A DNA stretch of 26,056 nucleotides from Bacilli bacterium (GTDB lineage: Bacteria > Bacillota_I > Bacilli_A > RF39 > UBA660): positions 1 to 26,056 of the forward strand of contig JAFUFG010000162.1 in assembly GCA_017470045.1 (NCBI GenBank), read 5' to 3'. The notes below the pieces were generated by a model. The model was not told the DNA's origin, searched no databases, and saw only the letters and a program-made list of their open reading frames with translations. Shown piece by piece: positions 1 through 6,643 of the stretch (within the stretch, counting starts at the first letter, position 1; the number at the start of each line of letters is the position of its first letter). The translations under genes and the position numbers were made by a program.

Positions 1-740
<740 letters not shown>

Positions 741-2054
741 CTAACTGTATTTCAATATTATATCATAATTTTCATTTTTATTTTTGTCAAATATTGATTT
801 CTTTATTCCTGGAATCCATACAACATTACCTTTGGAATCCACAACAATAGGCCATGAATCTCTCTCATCAATAGGAATCTTACTATCAATAAAGATATCT
901 TTAATCTTCTTAGATCCATTTAATCCCTTAATCTTCATCTTATCTCCAAGTTTTCTAGTACGAACAATTAATGGTAATGTTATCTCGTTACTATCTAAAC
1001 GACAAATATAATTACTATTATTATCCTCTTCTGGAATAGACTCTATAAGATGTCCATTTGGTAAAGTAGCATATTGATCAAATTCAATTTCATATCCACA
1101 AATAAGTTCAGATACACGCTTAAAACACATTGTATTATAAAACTTACTAGCAATAACATCATTTGGTAAATTAACAAATACATTTGCTTTCTTACTATTA
1201 ATAGTCTTTAAGATCAAATCAATATGTTTATCATTTAATAGAATTAAATCATCATTATAGAACTCATTTAACAAAGTATAAAGAATTTCTTTCTGCATAA
1301 ACGGATCTTGTTCTTTAAAAGCATCGATCATAACAGTTTCTCCGTCTAACACTTTCTTTAAAGCCTTATTTTTTTCTTTTTCTATATAATGATTAACTTC
1401 TTCTAAAGTTTTACTAAATTTATAAAACTTTTGATGAACATTTTCATCTTCTTCTTTTAAGAAAGGTAATACATACTTACGATAACGATTTCTAGTATAT
1501 TTATCTTTCTCATTAGAAGCATCAACATAATATTTAATATTATTATTTAGATCATAATCTTTTAATTCTTCTTTTGTAAAATGAATGAGTGGCCTTACTA
1601 TCTTATAGTCTCCCATATCAACAATTTCTTTAAATCCGCTATACCCTTTAAGATTCGAACCTCGAACCATTCTCATAAGAATGGTCTCGATTAAGTCATC
1701 CCCATGATGAGCAGTCATTAAGTAATTAGAATGATATTTATATACTAAAGATTCAAAGAAATGATATCGAATATTATGAGCTTCATTATGGAAATTATCA
1801 TCCCCATAGTTCTCAATAACCATAGTTTCAAATACCAAATCATTCTCTTCACAGTATTGTTTCATATATTCTGCTTCTTCATAACTTTCTTTTCGAACGT
1901 TATGATTAATATGTGCAACAATTAAAGAAAGATTATATTTTTTTCGAATTTTGAGTAACATATCGATTAAAGCCATGGAATCTGGACCAGCAGAACAACC
2001 TACAACAATAGAATCATTTTCATGAAACTCAAAATAATCCTCTATATTAATCAT
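741..2054 (-). CDS. tilS: tRNA(Ile)-lysidine synthetase TilS
   Basis: TilS (437 aa) uses ATP to convert C34 of the CAU-anticodon tRNA(Ile) to lysidine, so the tRNA reads AUA and is charged with Ile. The N-terminal PP-loop ATPase domain covers roughly residues 15-220, with the nucleotide loop CSAGPDSMAL at about 19-28, HINHNVR at 48-54 and HHGDDLIETILMRMVRG near 115-131. Linker and C-terminal tRNA-binding domains follow, with RTRKLGDKMKIKGLNGSKKI near 376-395 as the typical TilS-C segment. Oddity: the family loop is normally SGGxDS, but the second residue here is Ala (SAGPDS). ATG start with GGGAGG about 6 nt upstream. It is separated from divIC by a terminator and probably has its own promoter; ftsH follows 12 nt downstream. 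Confidence 0.95.
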   Translation of the reverse strand: MINIEDYFEFHENDSIVVGCSAGPDSMALIDMLLKIRKKYNLSLIVAHINHNVRKESYEEAEYMKQYCEENDLVFETMVIENYGDDNFHNEAHNIRYHFFESLVYKYHSNYLMTAHHGDDLIETILMRMVRGSNLKGYSGFKEIVDMGDYKIVRPLIHFTKEELKDYDLNNNIKYYVDASNEKDKYTRNRYRKYVLPFLKEEDENVHQKFYKFSKTLEEVNHYIEKEKNKALKKVLDGETVMIDAFKEQDPFMQKEILYTLLNEFYNDDLILLNDKHIDLILKTINSKKANVFVNLPNDVIASKFYNTMCFKRVSELICGYEIEFDQYATLPNGHLIESIPEEDNNSNYICRLDSNEITLPLIVRTRKLGDKMKIKGLNGSKKIKDIFIDSKIPIDERDSWPIVVDSKGNVVWIPGIKKSIFDKNKNENYDIILKYS

Positions 2055-2084
2055 AATACCTCCCTATTTATTCACATCAAGTTA

Positions 2085-2090
2085 AGTATA
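2085..2090 (-). promoter_or_regulatory. Candidate extended -10 promoter for tilS
   Basis: On the minus strand TGATATACT gives a TG-N extended -10 (TATACT, 5/6 match to TATAAT), about 30 nt before the tilS start and just after the divIC terminator. No good -35 is visible 17 nt upstream. The position after a terminator makes a promoter necessary here, but the exact element is only a candidate. Confidence 0.4.
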
Positions 2091-2103
2091 TCATACCTAG
2101 AAC

Positions 2104-2131
2104 AAAAAGAAGATGACTTTTATTCATCTTC
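2104..2131 (-). terminator. Rho-independent terminator after divIC
   Basis: Perfect 8-bp inverted repeat GAAGATGA (2109-2116) / TCATCTTC (2124-2131) with a 7-nt loop, followed on the minus strand by a T run (complement of 2104-2108). The divIC stop codon (2120-2122) lies in the loop, so the last codons form one stem arm. Confidence 0.8.
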
Positions 2132-2425
2132 TGGGATTTTTATAATAAATTCTCCATCCTTTGAATAGAGATACTTCTCTCTAGCATATCGAGCAATATA
2201 TTCCGAATCTTGCAACTTCTTCGCATCAAGTTCTAATTCCTTTTCTTTTTCTTTTAACTCGATTAATTCTTTCTCTAAGGCTTTCTTTTCTTGATATTTC
2301 TCATAGATCGTAACCCAATATTTACCAATTGTTAAAGTCATAAGCAATAAAACAGCAATCGAAGTAAGTCCAAATAAAACAAAACGTCTTTTTCTTTTCT
2401 TTTTAGCTTGTTGTTTTAAAGACAT
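2120..2425 (-). CDS. divIC: DivIC/FtsB-family septum formation protein
   Basis: A 101-aa bitopic membrane protein of the FtsB/DivIC family, which forms the FtsL-DivIB-DivIC divisome subcomplex that activates septal peptidoglycan synthesis. Seen: a very basic cytoplasmic N-terminus (KKKRKRR), one membrane segment at about 15-37, a heptad-like Glu/Lys coiled coil at about 40-75, and the family end motif YIARYAREKYLYSKDGEF near 77-94. The size is normal for the family. ATG start; the upstream GGTGAAGAGTC supplies a GGTGA-type Shine-Dalgarno. It follows yabP-yabQ exactly as in Bacillus, but has its own promoter, which would let it be expressed in vegetative cells independently of the sporulation genes. 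Confidence 0.9.
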   Translation of the reverse strand: MSLKQQAKKKRKRRFVLFGLTSIAVLLLMTLTIGKYWVTIYEKYQEKKALEKELIELKEKEKELELDAKKLQDSEYIARYAREKYLYSKDGEFIIKIPEDE

Positions 2426-2452
2426 GACTCTTCACCTACCTTATCACCTTAA

Positions 2453-2481
2453 ATTATAAAGGACAAAGTTGCTAGAATCAA
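2453..2481 (-). promoter_or_regulatory. Sigma-A-type promoter for divIC
   Basis: On the minus strand TTGATT (complement of 2476-2481) and a perfect TATAAT (complement of 2453-2458) are separated by exactly 17 nt, about 30 nt upstream of the divIC start. It is one of the best vegetative promoter matches in the window and separates divIC from the yabP-yabQ sporulation pair. Confidence 0.7.
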
Positions 2482-2497
2482 CGGATTTAAAGAAAAA

Positions 2498-2758
2498 TTA
2501 CCCCTTCTTTACACAAATATAACAAGAAAATACACCAAATAGAAAAAAGAAAAGAAAATAAATATGCAAAGTTAAAGAATTTAAAAAGAAAAGAATAATC
2601 CCATACAAAAAGAAAAAGAAAACTTGAAACAAAATATCAAACAAATAATGATTCTTTTGAAAAAAAGAAAGATCCTTATAGATCAAAAAACTATAGCAAT
2701 AAAAAAGACCAAAGAAAAAAGATAATAAGATGCTATAGATTTGAATCGATAAACTCAT
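2498..2758 (-). CDS. yabQ: YabQ-like spore cortex membrane protein, short form
   Basis: An 86-aa, extremely hydrophobic protein with about three membrane segments (roughly 5-27, 38-60, 63-82) and a short basic C-tail (CVKKG). Sequence alone would not identify it. The call rests on position: directly after yabP (TAATG overlap, 1 nt) and before divIC, which is the conserved yabP-yabQ-divIC order. B. subtilis YabQ is a polytopic membrane protein of about 210 aa needed for spore cortex formation; this copy has only the N-terminal membrane part and lacks the soluble C-terminal tail. The start overlapping the yabP stop suggests translational coupling, since no clear Shine-Dalgarno is seen. Confidence 0.65.
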   Translation of the reverse strand: MSLSIQIYSILLSFFFGLFYCYSFLIYKDLSFFQKNHYLFDILFQVFFFFLYGIILFFLNSLTLHIYFLFFFLFGVFSCYICVKKG

Positions 2759-3048
2759 TACTTAAATAACCTACTAAAGATACTGTCTTCCTTTTCTTTT
2801 TTATGACTATCTTCCGCATACTGAATACTATTAACCATACCTTTAATAGAAACATTTCCCTGTAAAGTATCTAATTTTAATAATTCTAATCCTTCCCCTT
2901 TAATAATCATATACCCCATAATCGTTTCAATAATAAACTGTTTATTATCAAAATGATCAATCTTTTTAACCCCTGATATTGTTAAATTTTTACGTTCTAG
3001 TAAATTAATACTGTGATTATAATTATTTATATTATCCTTATGATCCAT
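2758..3048 (-). CDS. yabP: Sporulation protein YabP (YabP/YqfC family)
   Basis: A 96-aa soluble protein of the YabP/YqfC family, needed for spore cortex assembly in B. subtilis and probably acting at the mother-cell side of the forespore membrane. The family core is seen at about residues 18-77: an Arg-Lys-Asn-Leu-x-Ile-Ser-Gly-Val start, a GYMIIKGEGLELLKL strand pair and GNVSIKG followed by a hydrophobic end (VNSIQY). The C-terminus is charged and probably flexible. ATG start with AGGAGG 6 nt upstream. It lies between the spoVG terminator and yabQ, so it probably heads its own transcript; a CATAT element immediately upstream may be a sporulation promoter -10. Confidence 0.87.
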   Translation of the reverse strand: MDHKDNINNYNHSINLLERKNLTISGVKKIDHFDNKQFIIETIMGYMIIKGEGLELLKLDTLQGNVSIKGMVNSIQYAEDSHKKEKEDSIFSRLFK

Positions 3049-3057
3049 AATATCCTC

Positions 3058-3072
3058 CTAATAGAAGATATG
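3058..3072 (-). promoter_or_regulatory. CATAT element upstream of yabP (candidate sporulation sigma -10)
   Basis: The minus strand reads CATATCTTCTATTAG directly before the yabP Shine-Dalgarno. The same 15-mer with one mismatch precedes bofA (17869-17883). Sigma-E and sigma-K -10 elements begin CATA. No matching -35 is seen for yabP, so this is a motif observation rather than a proven promoter. Confidence 0.35.
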
Positions 3073-3094
3073 CAAAAGAATAATATTTTAGAAC

Positions 3095-3120
3095 AAAAAA
3101 AAGACGATATTAATCGTCTT
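3095..3120 (-). terminator. Rho-independent terminator overlapping the spoVG stop
   Basis: Perfect 8-bp stem AAGACGAT (3101-3108) / ATCGTCTT (3113-3120) with a 4-nt loop holding part of the stop codon, followed on the minus strand by about eight T residues. The GAAGACGAT codons of the acidic C-terminus form one arm. Confidence 0.85.
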
Positions 3121-3394
3121 CCTCTTCTTCCCCTGCTTCAGGAGCATTCTTATAAGCTTCTAAAATAGCTTCTTCAAACATTGAACGAACTTCTGGATTG
3201 ATAGGATGAGCGATATCTCTATATCCGCCAGTAGCTGTCTTTCTACTAGGCATAGCGATAAATAAACCGTTGTCTCCTTCAATAATACGAATATCATGTA
3301 CTGCAAAACTATCATCTAATAATACAGATGCGATACCTCTCATACGAGATCCTTCTTTTTCAATTTTACGTACATTTACTGATGTTATTTTCAT
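3110..3394 (-). CDS. spoVG: SpoVG, sequence-specific nucleic-acid-binding regulator
   Basis: SpoVG (94 aa) is a small conserved nucleic-acid-binding protein that affects cortex formation and septation in sporulating Bacillus and virulence, capsule and cell-wall genes in other Firmicutes. The family signature covers nearly the whole chain: [11 protein letters not shown] at 1-11, the beta-sheet core [30 protein letters not shown] near 47-55, and the HPINPEVR C-terminal helix. The chain ends in an acidic tail of about nine residues (EAGEEEEDD). Strong GGGAGG Shine-Dalgarno. It is a single-gene unit: promoter and 5' dyad upstream, terminator at its stop. Compared with B. subtilis it has moved next to veg and yabP. 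Confidence 0.97.
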   Translation of the reverse strand: MKITSVNVRKIEKEGSRMRGIASVLLDDSFAVHDIRIIEGDNGLFIAMPSRKTATGGYRDIAHPINPEVRSMFEEAILEAYKNAPEAGEEEEDD

Positions 3395-3412
3395 GTAAAT
3401 AAGCCTCCCTCT

Positions 3413-3428
3413 AAAGTATAAATACTTT
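3413..3428 (-). promoter_or_regulatory. 16-bp dyad in the spoVG leader
   Basis: AAAGTATAAATACTTT (AAAGTA-TAAA-TACTTT) is a perfect inverted repeat starting about 2 nt after the predicted transcription start and ending about 18 nt before the spoVG start. It could be a repressor operator or an mRNA-stabilising 5' hairpin. No family match is claimed. Confidence 0.4.
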
Positions 3429-3436
3429 ATAACTTA

Positions 3437-3465
3437 ATTTTAATATAACAATGTAGAAAATGCAA
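3437..3465 (-). promoter_or_regulatory. Candidate spoVG promoter
   Basis: Minus strand TTGCAT (complement of 3460-3465), 17-nt spacer, TAAAAT (complement of 3437-3442, 5/6 match to the -10). In B. subtilis spoVG is driven by sigma-H; no clear sigma-H GAAT element was recognised at the right spacing, so a sigma-A reading is offered. Confidence 0.5.
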
Positions 3466-3484
3466 CAATTTTTCAGTTATCCAT

Positions 3485-3700
3485 TTATATATCAATAATT
3501 TCGAGTTGTTTTGTTAATAAATCATTATAAGAAAAAGACTTTGTTATTCCGTTTTCTAATTGAATCGTAAATACTCTCGGATATAAAGAGATAATAGAAG
3601 CCTTATATTCCTCTATTTGATTTCTGGAACCATTAAAACGAAAAAGATGTGTACTACCAACAAGTGGAATTAAACTATTTTTGATTTTTTGAAGCATCAT
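3485..3700 (-). CDS. veg: Veg-family protein
   Basis: A 71-aa homologue of B. subtilis Veg, a small beta-rich protein reported to promote biofilm matrix expression; its biochemical activity is not settled. Recognisable parts are KIKNSL near the start, a short segment equivalent to the GxRxxLRxNGGR region, and the hallmark YPRVFTIQL...KSFSYNDLLT at about 39-64. The chain is about 15 residues shorter than the Bacillus protein, mainly at the C-terminus. Its ATG overlaps the yabG TGA by 4 nt (ATGA), so veg is translationally coupled to yabG here. In Bacillus, veg has its own strong promoter downstream of yabG. Confidence 0.85.
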   Translation of the reverse strand: MMLQKIKNSLIPLVGSTHLFRFNGSRNQIEEYKASIISLYPRVFTIQLENGITKSFSYNDLLTKQLEIIDI

Positions 3701-4455
3701 CTAGGATACCCCACATACATAGTTCCATTTGTAATAATCCCACCCATTCCGTCACTACCAAATTTTGTTTTTTGAATTAGAGGAAGTAAATCAATTGTTT
3801 TATTTTTATCCGAAAAAGCTATCGATACCGCAATCAAAGCAGGATCTAAAGCATGGATATTAATTCGTTTTGGACTAGATGCAAAATTAGCTCCAGACTT
3901 AATCAGATCCTCATAATTTGATTGACATGCTCCTGCAATAACAATCAACTTATCTTGATTCTTCTCATATTTCCTAGCCTCTTTTACCGCATCAATATAA
4001 TCCGAAGAGTATTGATACTTATCTTGTCGATAATAAGCATCATGCCCTGTTAAAACTAAAATATCTGGATGATACTCCTCTAATAACTGAGGAATCCTAG
4101 TAGACATCTCGGGCTCTGGTATATAGATACCATTCGCTTTTACATGCATCTTATGATAAAAATTCATACAGCGATCTAGATACTCTTCATCTCCATCAAC
4201 ATGAAGAATCACACCAGGAATATAAAAGTAATCACTACGATCTAAATTAATATCTCTTACACTTTGATCAATAATCTCATCATCAGTCTCATTCACATTT
4301 CTTGCTTCTACCAAATCACTTAAATAAGAATCCGCCACTAATCGAACATTAAGACCTTTTAAATAAGCAACATTCCCTTCGATTTTAACAATTCGAAAAA
4401 CAATATCATTTTGATGAGAACTTCTAGTAACATAATCTCCTATTGAAAATTTCAA
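3697..4455 (-). CDS. yabG: Sporulation-specific protease YabG
   Basis: YabG (252 aa) is the mother-cell protease that processes spore coat and morphogenetic proteins such as SpoIVA and SafA before transglutaminase cross-linking. Family features: an N-terminal beta-barrel-like segment (FSIGDYVTR at 3-11), the central block PGVILHVDGDEEYLDRCM near 80-97, the strongly conserved LVLTGHDAYY near 133-142, VIAGACQSNYEDLI near 172-185 with a conserved Cys, FASSPKRINIHALDPALIA near 191-209, and the C-terminal GSDGMGGIITNGTMYVGYPR. The start is TTG (4453-4455) with GGAG about 9 nt upstream. The gene follows rsmA as in Bacillus, and a sigma-E-like promoter lies just upstream. Its presence is good evidence for a spore-forming ancestry. 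Confidence 0.94.
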   Translation of the reverse strand: MKFSIGDYVTRSSHQNDIVFRIVKIEGNVAYLKGLNVRLVADSYLSDLVEARNVNETDDEIIDQSVRDINLDRSDYFYIPGVILHVDGDEEYLDRCMNFYHKMHVKANGIYIPEPEMSTRIPQLLEEYHPDILVLTGHDAYYRQDKYQYSSDYIDAVKEARKYEKNQDKLIVIAGACQSNYEDLIKSGANFASSPKRINIHALDPALIAVSIAFSDKNKTIDLLPLIQKTKFGSDGMGGIITNGTMYVGYPR

Positions 4456-4472
4456 ATCATCATCTCCAAGAA

Positions 4473-4501
4473 ATTATATGCCAAAAAAAAAAGAAATATT
4501 C
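4473..4501 (-). promoter_or_regulatory. Sigma-E-like sporulation promoter for yabG
   Basis: On the minus strand GAATATT (4501-4495), a 14-nt spacer, then CATATAAT (4480-4473). This matches the B. subtilis sigma-E consensus (kmATATT, about 14 nt, CATACAmT) at 7/7 and 7/8 positions, in front of a gene known to belong to the mother-cell programme. CATATAAT also contains a sigma-A TATAAT, but no TTGACA-like -35 lies 17 nt before it. Confidence 0.55.
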
Positions 4502-5295
4502 TAAATTGCATTAGCAATACTTACGAATACTTCTACATCCAACTGTTCTGCACGAACATTTAAGTCATAACCATATTTCTCCAATACAGAAGAAACAACA
4601 TCTAAATTGTAACCTTTTAAATTATTACGCAAATTTTTTCTTTTATACTGAAAGCTATCTCGAATAAGCTTTTGGAAAGTATCAAAATTTTTAAGAGGTA
4701 ATATATCCTTTTTCTCACTAAAGGAAACAATCACACTATCAACGTTAGGTTCCGGTACAAATTGCTTACGAGAAACAAGGAACTCTTTCTTAACATCATA
4801 AAAATAATGAAGAAGAACCGTAATGGAACCATATTCACGATTCCCAGGAGCAGTAGAAAAACGATCCCCTACTTCTTTTTGAACCATCATAACAATTTTT
4901 TCAAAAGGAATACCAGAATTCATAATTTTCATAAGAATAGGAGTCGTAATATAATATGGAACATTACTAACAAAATAAATATGTTCCGCATGATACTTTT
5001 CAATATCCTTCTCTAAATCCGCATTTAAAAAATCCATAAATAAAACATCAACATTATTCAACCCAACTAAACGACTATTTAATTCGTCTTTTAATTCCGT
5101 ATCAATCTCATACGCTAATACATGATCTGCTACAGATGCTAATTCTCGAGTCATAATAGCACCACCAGGTCCAACCTCAATTACTAGAGAATTTTCCTTT
5201 ATATCCGCAACAGAAACAATCTTTTTAACAGTATTAACTTCTTTTAAAAAGTTCTGTCCAAATTTCTTTTTAAATTTTACAGAATATCTCTCCAT
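4501..5295 (-). CDS. rsmA: 16S rRNA dimethyladenosine transferase RsmA (KsgA)
   Basis: KsgA/RsmA dimethylates A1518 and A1519 of 16S rRNA in the late 30S precursor. SAM-fold motifs are clear: KKKFGQNFL at the N-terminus, motif I VIEVGPGGAIMTREL, motif II YEIDTEL, a DFLNADL acidic loop and the catalytic NVPYYITTPI. The C-terminal domain holds FVPEPNVDSVIV and FQYKRKNLRNNL. I prefer the ATG at 5293-5295 (264 aa): GGTGA, complementary to the 16S 3' end, sits just upstream of it and forms part of the alternative upstream GTG (5302-5304), which would give 267 aa with no Shine-Dalgarno. The gene precedes yabG as in Bacillus; the usual rnmV upstream neighbour is missing. Confidence 0.95.
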   Translation of the reverse strand: MERYSVKFKKKFGQNFLKEVNTVKKIVSVADIKENSLVIEVGPGGAIMTRELASVADHVLAYEIDTELKDELNSRLVGLNNVDVLFMDFLNADLEKDIEKYHAEHIYFVSNVPYYITTPILMKIMNSGIPFEKIVMMVQKEVGDRFSTAPGNREYGSITVLLHYFYDVKKEFLVSRKQFVPEPNVDSVIVSFSEKKDILPLKNFDTFQKLIRDSFQYKRKNLRNNLKGYNLDVVSSVLEKYGYDLNVRAEQLDVEVFVSIANAI

Positions 5296-5311
5296 AAAAA
5301 TCACCAGATAG

Positions 5312-5317
5312 ATTATA
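5312..5317 (-). promoter_or_regulatory. Candidate promoter -10 for rsmA
   Basis: A perfect TATAAT on the minus strand, about 17 nt before the rsmA ATG and directly after the signal-peptidase terminator. The -35 region is weak (TTAGAC at 18 nt). Its position between a terminator and rsmA supports promoter function. Confidence 0.4.
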
Positions 5318-5319
5318 TC

Positions 5320-5360
5320 AAAAAAAAAGAAGAAAGTCTAATGATATAGCCTTTCTCTTC
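5320..5360 (-). terminator. Probable terminator after the signal peptidase gene
   Basis: Minus-strand GAAGAGAAAG (complement of 5351-5360) can pair with CTTTCTTC (complement of 5329-5336) with a small bulge, followed by about nine T residues. The stop codon (5338-5340) lies in the loop. The imperfect stem makes this less certain than its neighbours. Confidence 0.5.
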
Positions 5361-5955
5361 GAAATTCATCAATACTTTTACGATTTAATCCAAATACAAC
5401 AAGTAATGGACAAATAACAAATAATAAAAAACCAATAGGAGTTTTTAAAAATCTTGAAATATAACCAATCTTTGGTAATTTAAGAATAACTCTTCCATAA
5501 ATCGAATTATGAGTAACCAAAGCAGCATCTTCTAAATGATTATTATCCCCCTTAGTACGATATACCAGATCCCCAGAAGAAATACTTTGTTCTCCTACAA
5601 TTCGATGAGTAACTGTCATATCTTTATAACGTTCATCAGCACTCTTAAAAGTGATAATATCACCAATATCTAACTCCTCTTGGGAAGATCGTTTTACTAC
5701 AACAGCATCATTTACTTTAATCGTTGGAACCATACTTTCCGTTATAATGACATATCCACCAAACAAAGGAACTACATGATTCCCCTTCTGTTTATTATAA
5801 ACAGTATCTCCTATTAAGATAAATGCAAATAAGGAAATAGACGCAATCAAAACCAATAAAGCAACTAAAAATGCTCTACCAATAAAAAAACTTAAATAAG
5901 AAACAGTTTCCTTAGTTGTATAATCATTCTTATATTTTAAAGCCTGTACCTGCAT
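5338..5955 (-). CDS. SipW-like (ER-type) type I signal peptidase
   Basis: A 205-aa membrane serine protease of family S26, ER/SipW type. Features: basic N-terminus, membrane segment at about 24-49, box B with the nucleophile in ITESMVPTI (Ser74), GDIITF near 98-103, box D THRIV with His117 in place of the Lys of P-type enzymes, box E TKGDNNHLED near 135-143, and a second membrane segment at about 172-190 followed by a basic tail. Ser/His catalysis with GDNN is typical of SipW, which matures TasA and TapA matrix fibre proteins in Bacillus. It lies directly downstream of two anchored surface proteins, which are therefore its likely substrates or partners (inference). GGGTGA Shine-Dalgarno before the ATG. 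Confidence 0.88.
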   Translation of the reverse strand: MQVQALKYKNDYTTKETVSYLSFFIGRAFLVALLVLIASISLFAFILIGDTVYNKQKGNHVVPLFGGYVIITESMVPTIKVNDAVVVKRSSQEELDIGDIITFKSADERYKDMTVTHRIVGEQSISSGDLVYRTKGDNNHLEDAALVTHNSIYGRVILKLPKIGYISRFLKTPIGFLLFVICPLLVVFGLNRKSIDEFRRERLYH

Positions 5956-5977
5956 TTTATCACCCTATCTTACAATA

Positions 5978-5983
5978 ATTATA
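5978..5983 (-). promoter_or_regulatory. Candidate promoter -10 for the signal peptidase gene
   Basis: A perfect TATAAT on the minus strand, about 23 nt before the ATG and after the terminator of the upstream surface-protein gene. No convincing -35 was found. Confidence 0.4.
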
Positions 5984-6026
5984 ATACTTTTAGAATAAAA
6001 AGAATATAGCAAAAAAAGAACTTTAC

Positions 6027-6052
6027 AAAAAAAAGCATCCTAAGATGCTTTT
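6027..6052 (-). terminator. Rho-independent terminator at the end of surface gene A
   Basis: Stem AAAAGCATC / GATGCTTTT with a 4-nt loop (about 6031-6052), then eight T residues on the minus strand. It overlaps the TAG stop of the 6040-6642 gene (6040-6042). Confidence 0.85.
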
Positions 6053-6642
6053 CCAGAAACAGATACTCTTAAAGATAAAATATCTTTATCTGTTAGTGTT
6101 GCTCCACTCTCTTTTGATACCCATGCTCTTAAGCGATAGTTATCAGTAATAGACTTTTTCTTAGTCTCTGTATGAATAACCATAGAATTAGCAGGACTAC
6201 CTAATTTAGAAGTTTCCTTTGATAAAGAAACAGTCTTAGGTTCCCCTACAGGTACATAAGTACCACTACTTTGTTTTTCCAAATACACTTTAACATTTTT
6301 TAATGGAACCGTAGTCTTCTTATCACTTGTAATTGAAATTTCATAATTAATTTCATTAGCTTCATCCATTTCAGAAGCAACACTGAAATCAAAATACATA
6401 TCAGCTTGATTAATTTTTTTACCATCAGCATCAGTAAAAGGTTGGAATTTCGTAATCTCTAATCCGCATATATCATCCGAATAAGTATAGTAAATATTTC
6501 CTCCCTCTAATTTTTCTTTCTTTACTTTCTTAGGAGCATTAAAATATAAAACAGCTGCCAAAACAACAATAATAATAACTAAACAACTAACACCAATGAT
6601 GCCAAATAAAACACCTTTCGATACTTTGTTTTTATCTACCAT
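6040..6642 (-). CDS. Membrane-anchored extracytoplasmic protein A, partner of the SipW-like peptidase
   Basis: About 200 aa, not assigned to a named family. The start is set at the ATG 6640-6642 (MVDKNKVSK), which has GGAGG 9 nt upstream; a longer frame adds 16 residues lying inside the upstream gene. Visible: short basic cytoplasmic tail, membrane segment at about residues 11-34, a Lys-rich stop-transfer (APKKVKKEK), then a soluble domain of alternating beta-type stretches (YFDFSV, INYEISIT, LKNVKVYLEK, NYRLRAWVS, LSLRVSVSG). One Cys near residue 57. Order and motifs (PxTDxxGxKI, YExxI, VYL, LRxW) recall the product of the adjacent 6644-7216 gene, suggesting divergent paralogues. A TasA/camelysin-like beta-sandwich is possible from the SipW context, but I cannot show it. 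It starts 1 nt after the upstream stop codon. Confidence 0.75.
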   Translation of the reverse strand: MVDKNKVSKGVLFGIIGVSCLVIIIVVLAAVLYFNAPKKVKKEKLEGGNIYYTYSDDICGLEITKFQPFTDADGKKINQADMYFDFSVASEMDEANEINYEISITSDKKTTVPLKNVKVYLEKQSSGTYVPVGEPKTVSLSKETSKLGSPANSMVIHTETKKKSITDNYRLRAWVSKESGATLTDKDILSLRVSVSGKAS

Positions 6643-6643
6643 T

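Noticed and set aside
784..1011. Plus-strand open frame of 75 codons within tilS
   Set aside because: It is the antisense shadow of tilS; no ribosome site and no family match. The same holds for plus-strand frames inside rsmA, mfd, ebfC, dnaX and gyrA, and for a second minus-strand frame inside mfd.
4481..4510. T10 run after rsmA as a terminator
   Set aside because: The preceding hairpin (TTGC-TAAT-GCAA) is 4 bp and is separated from the T run by 12 nt; the T run is better explained as the spacer of the sigma-E-like promoter of yabG.
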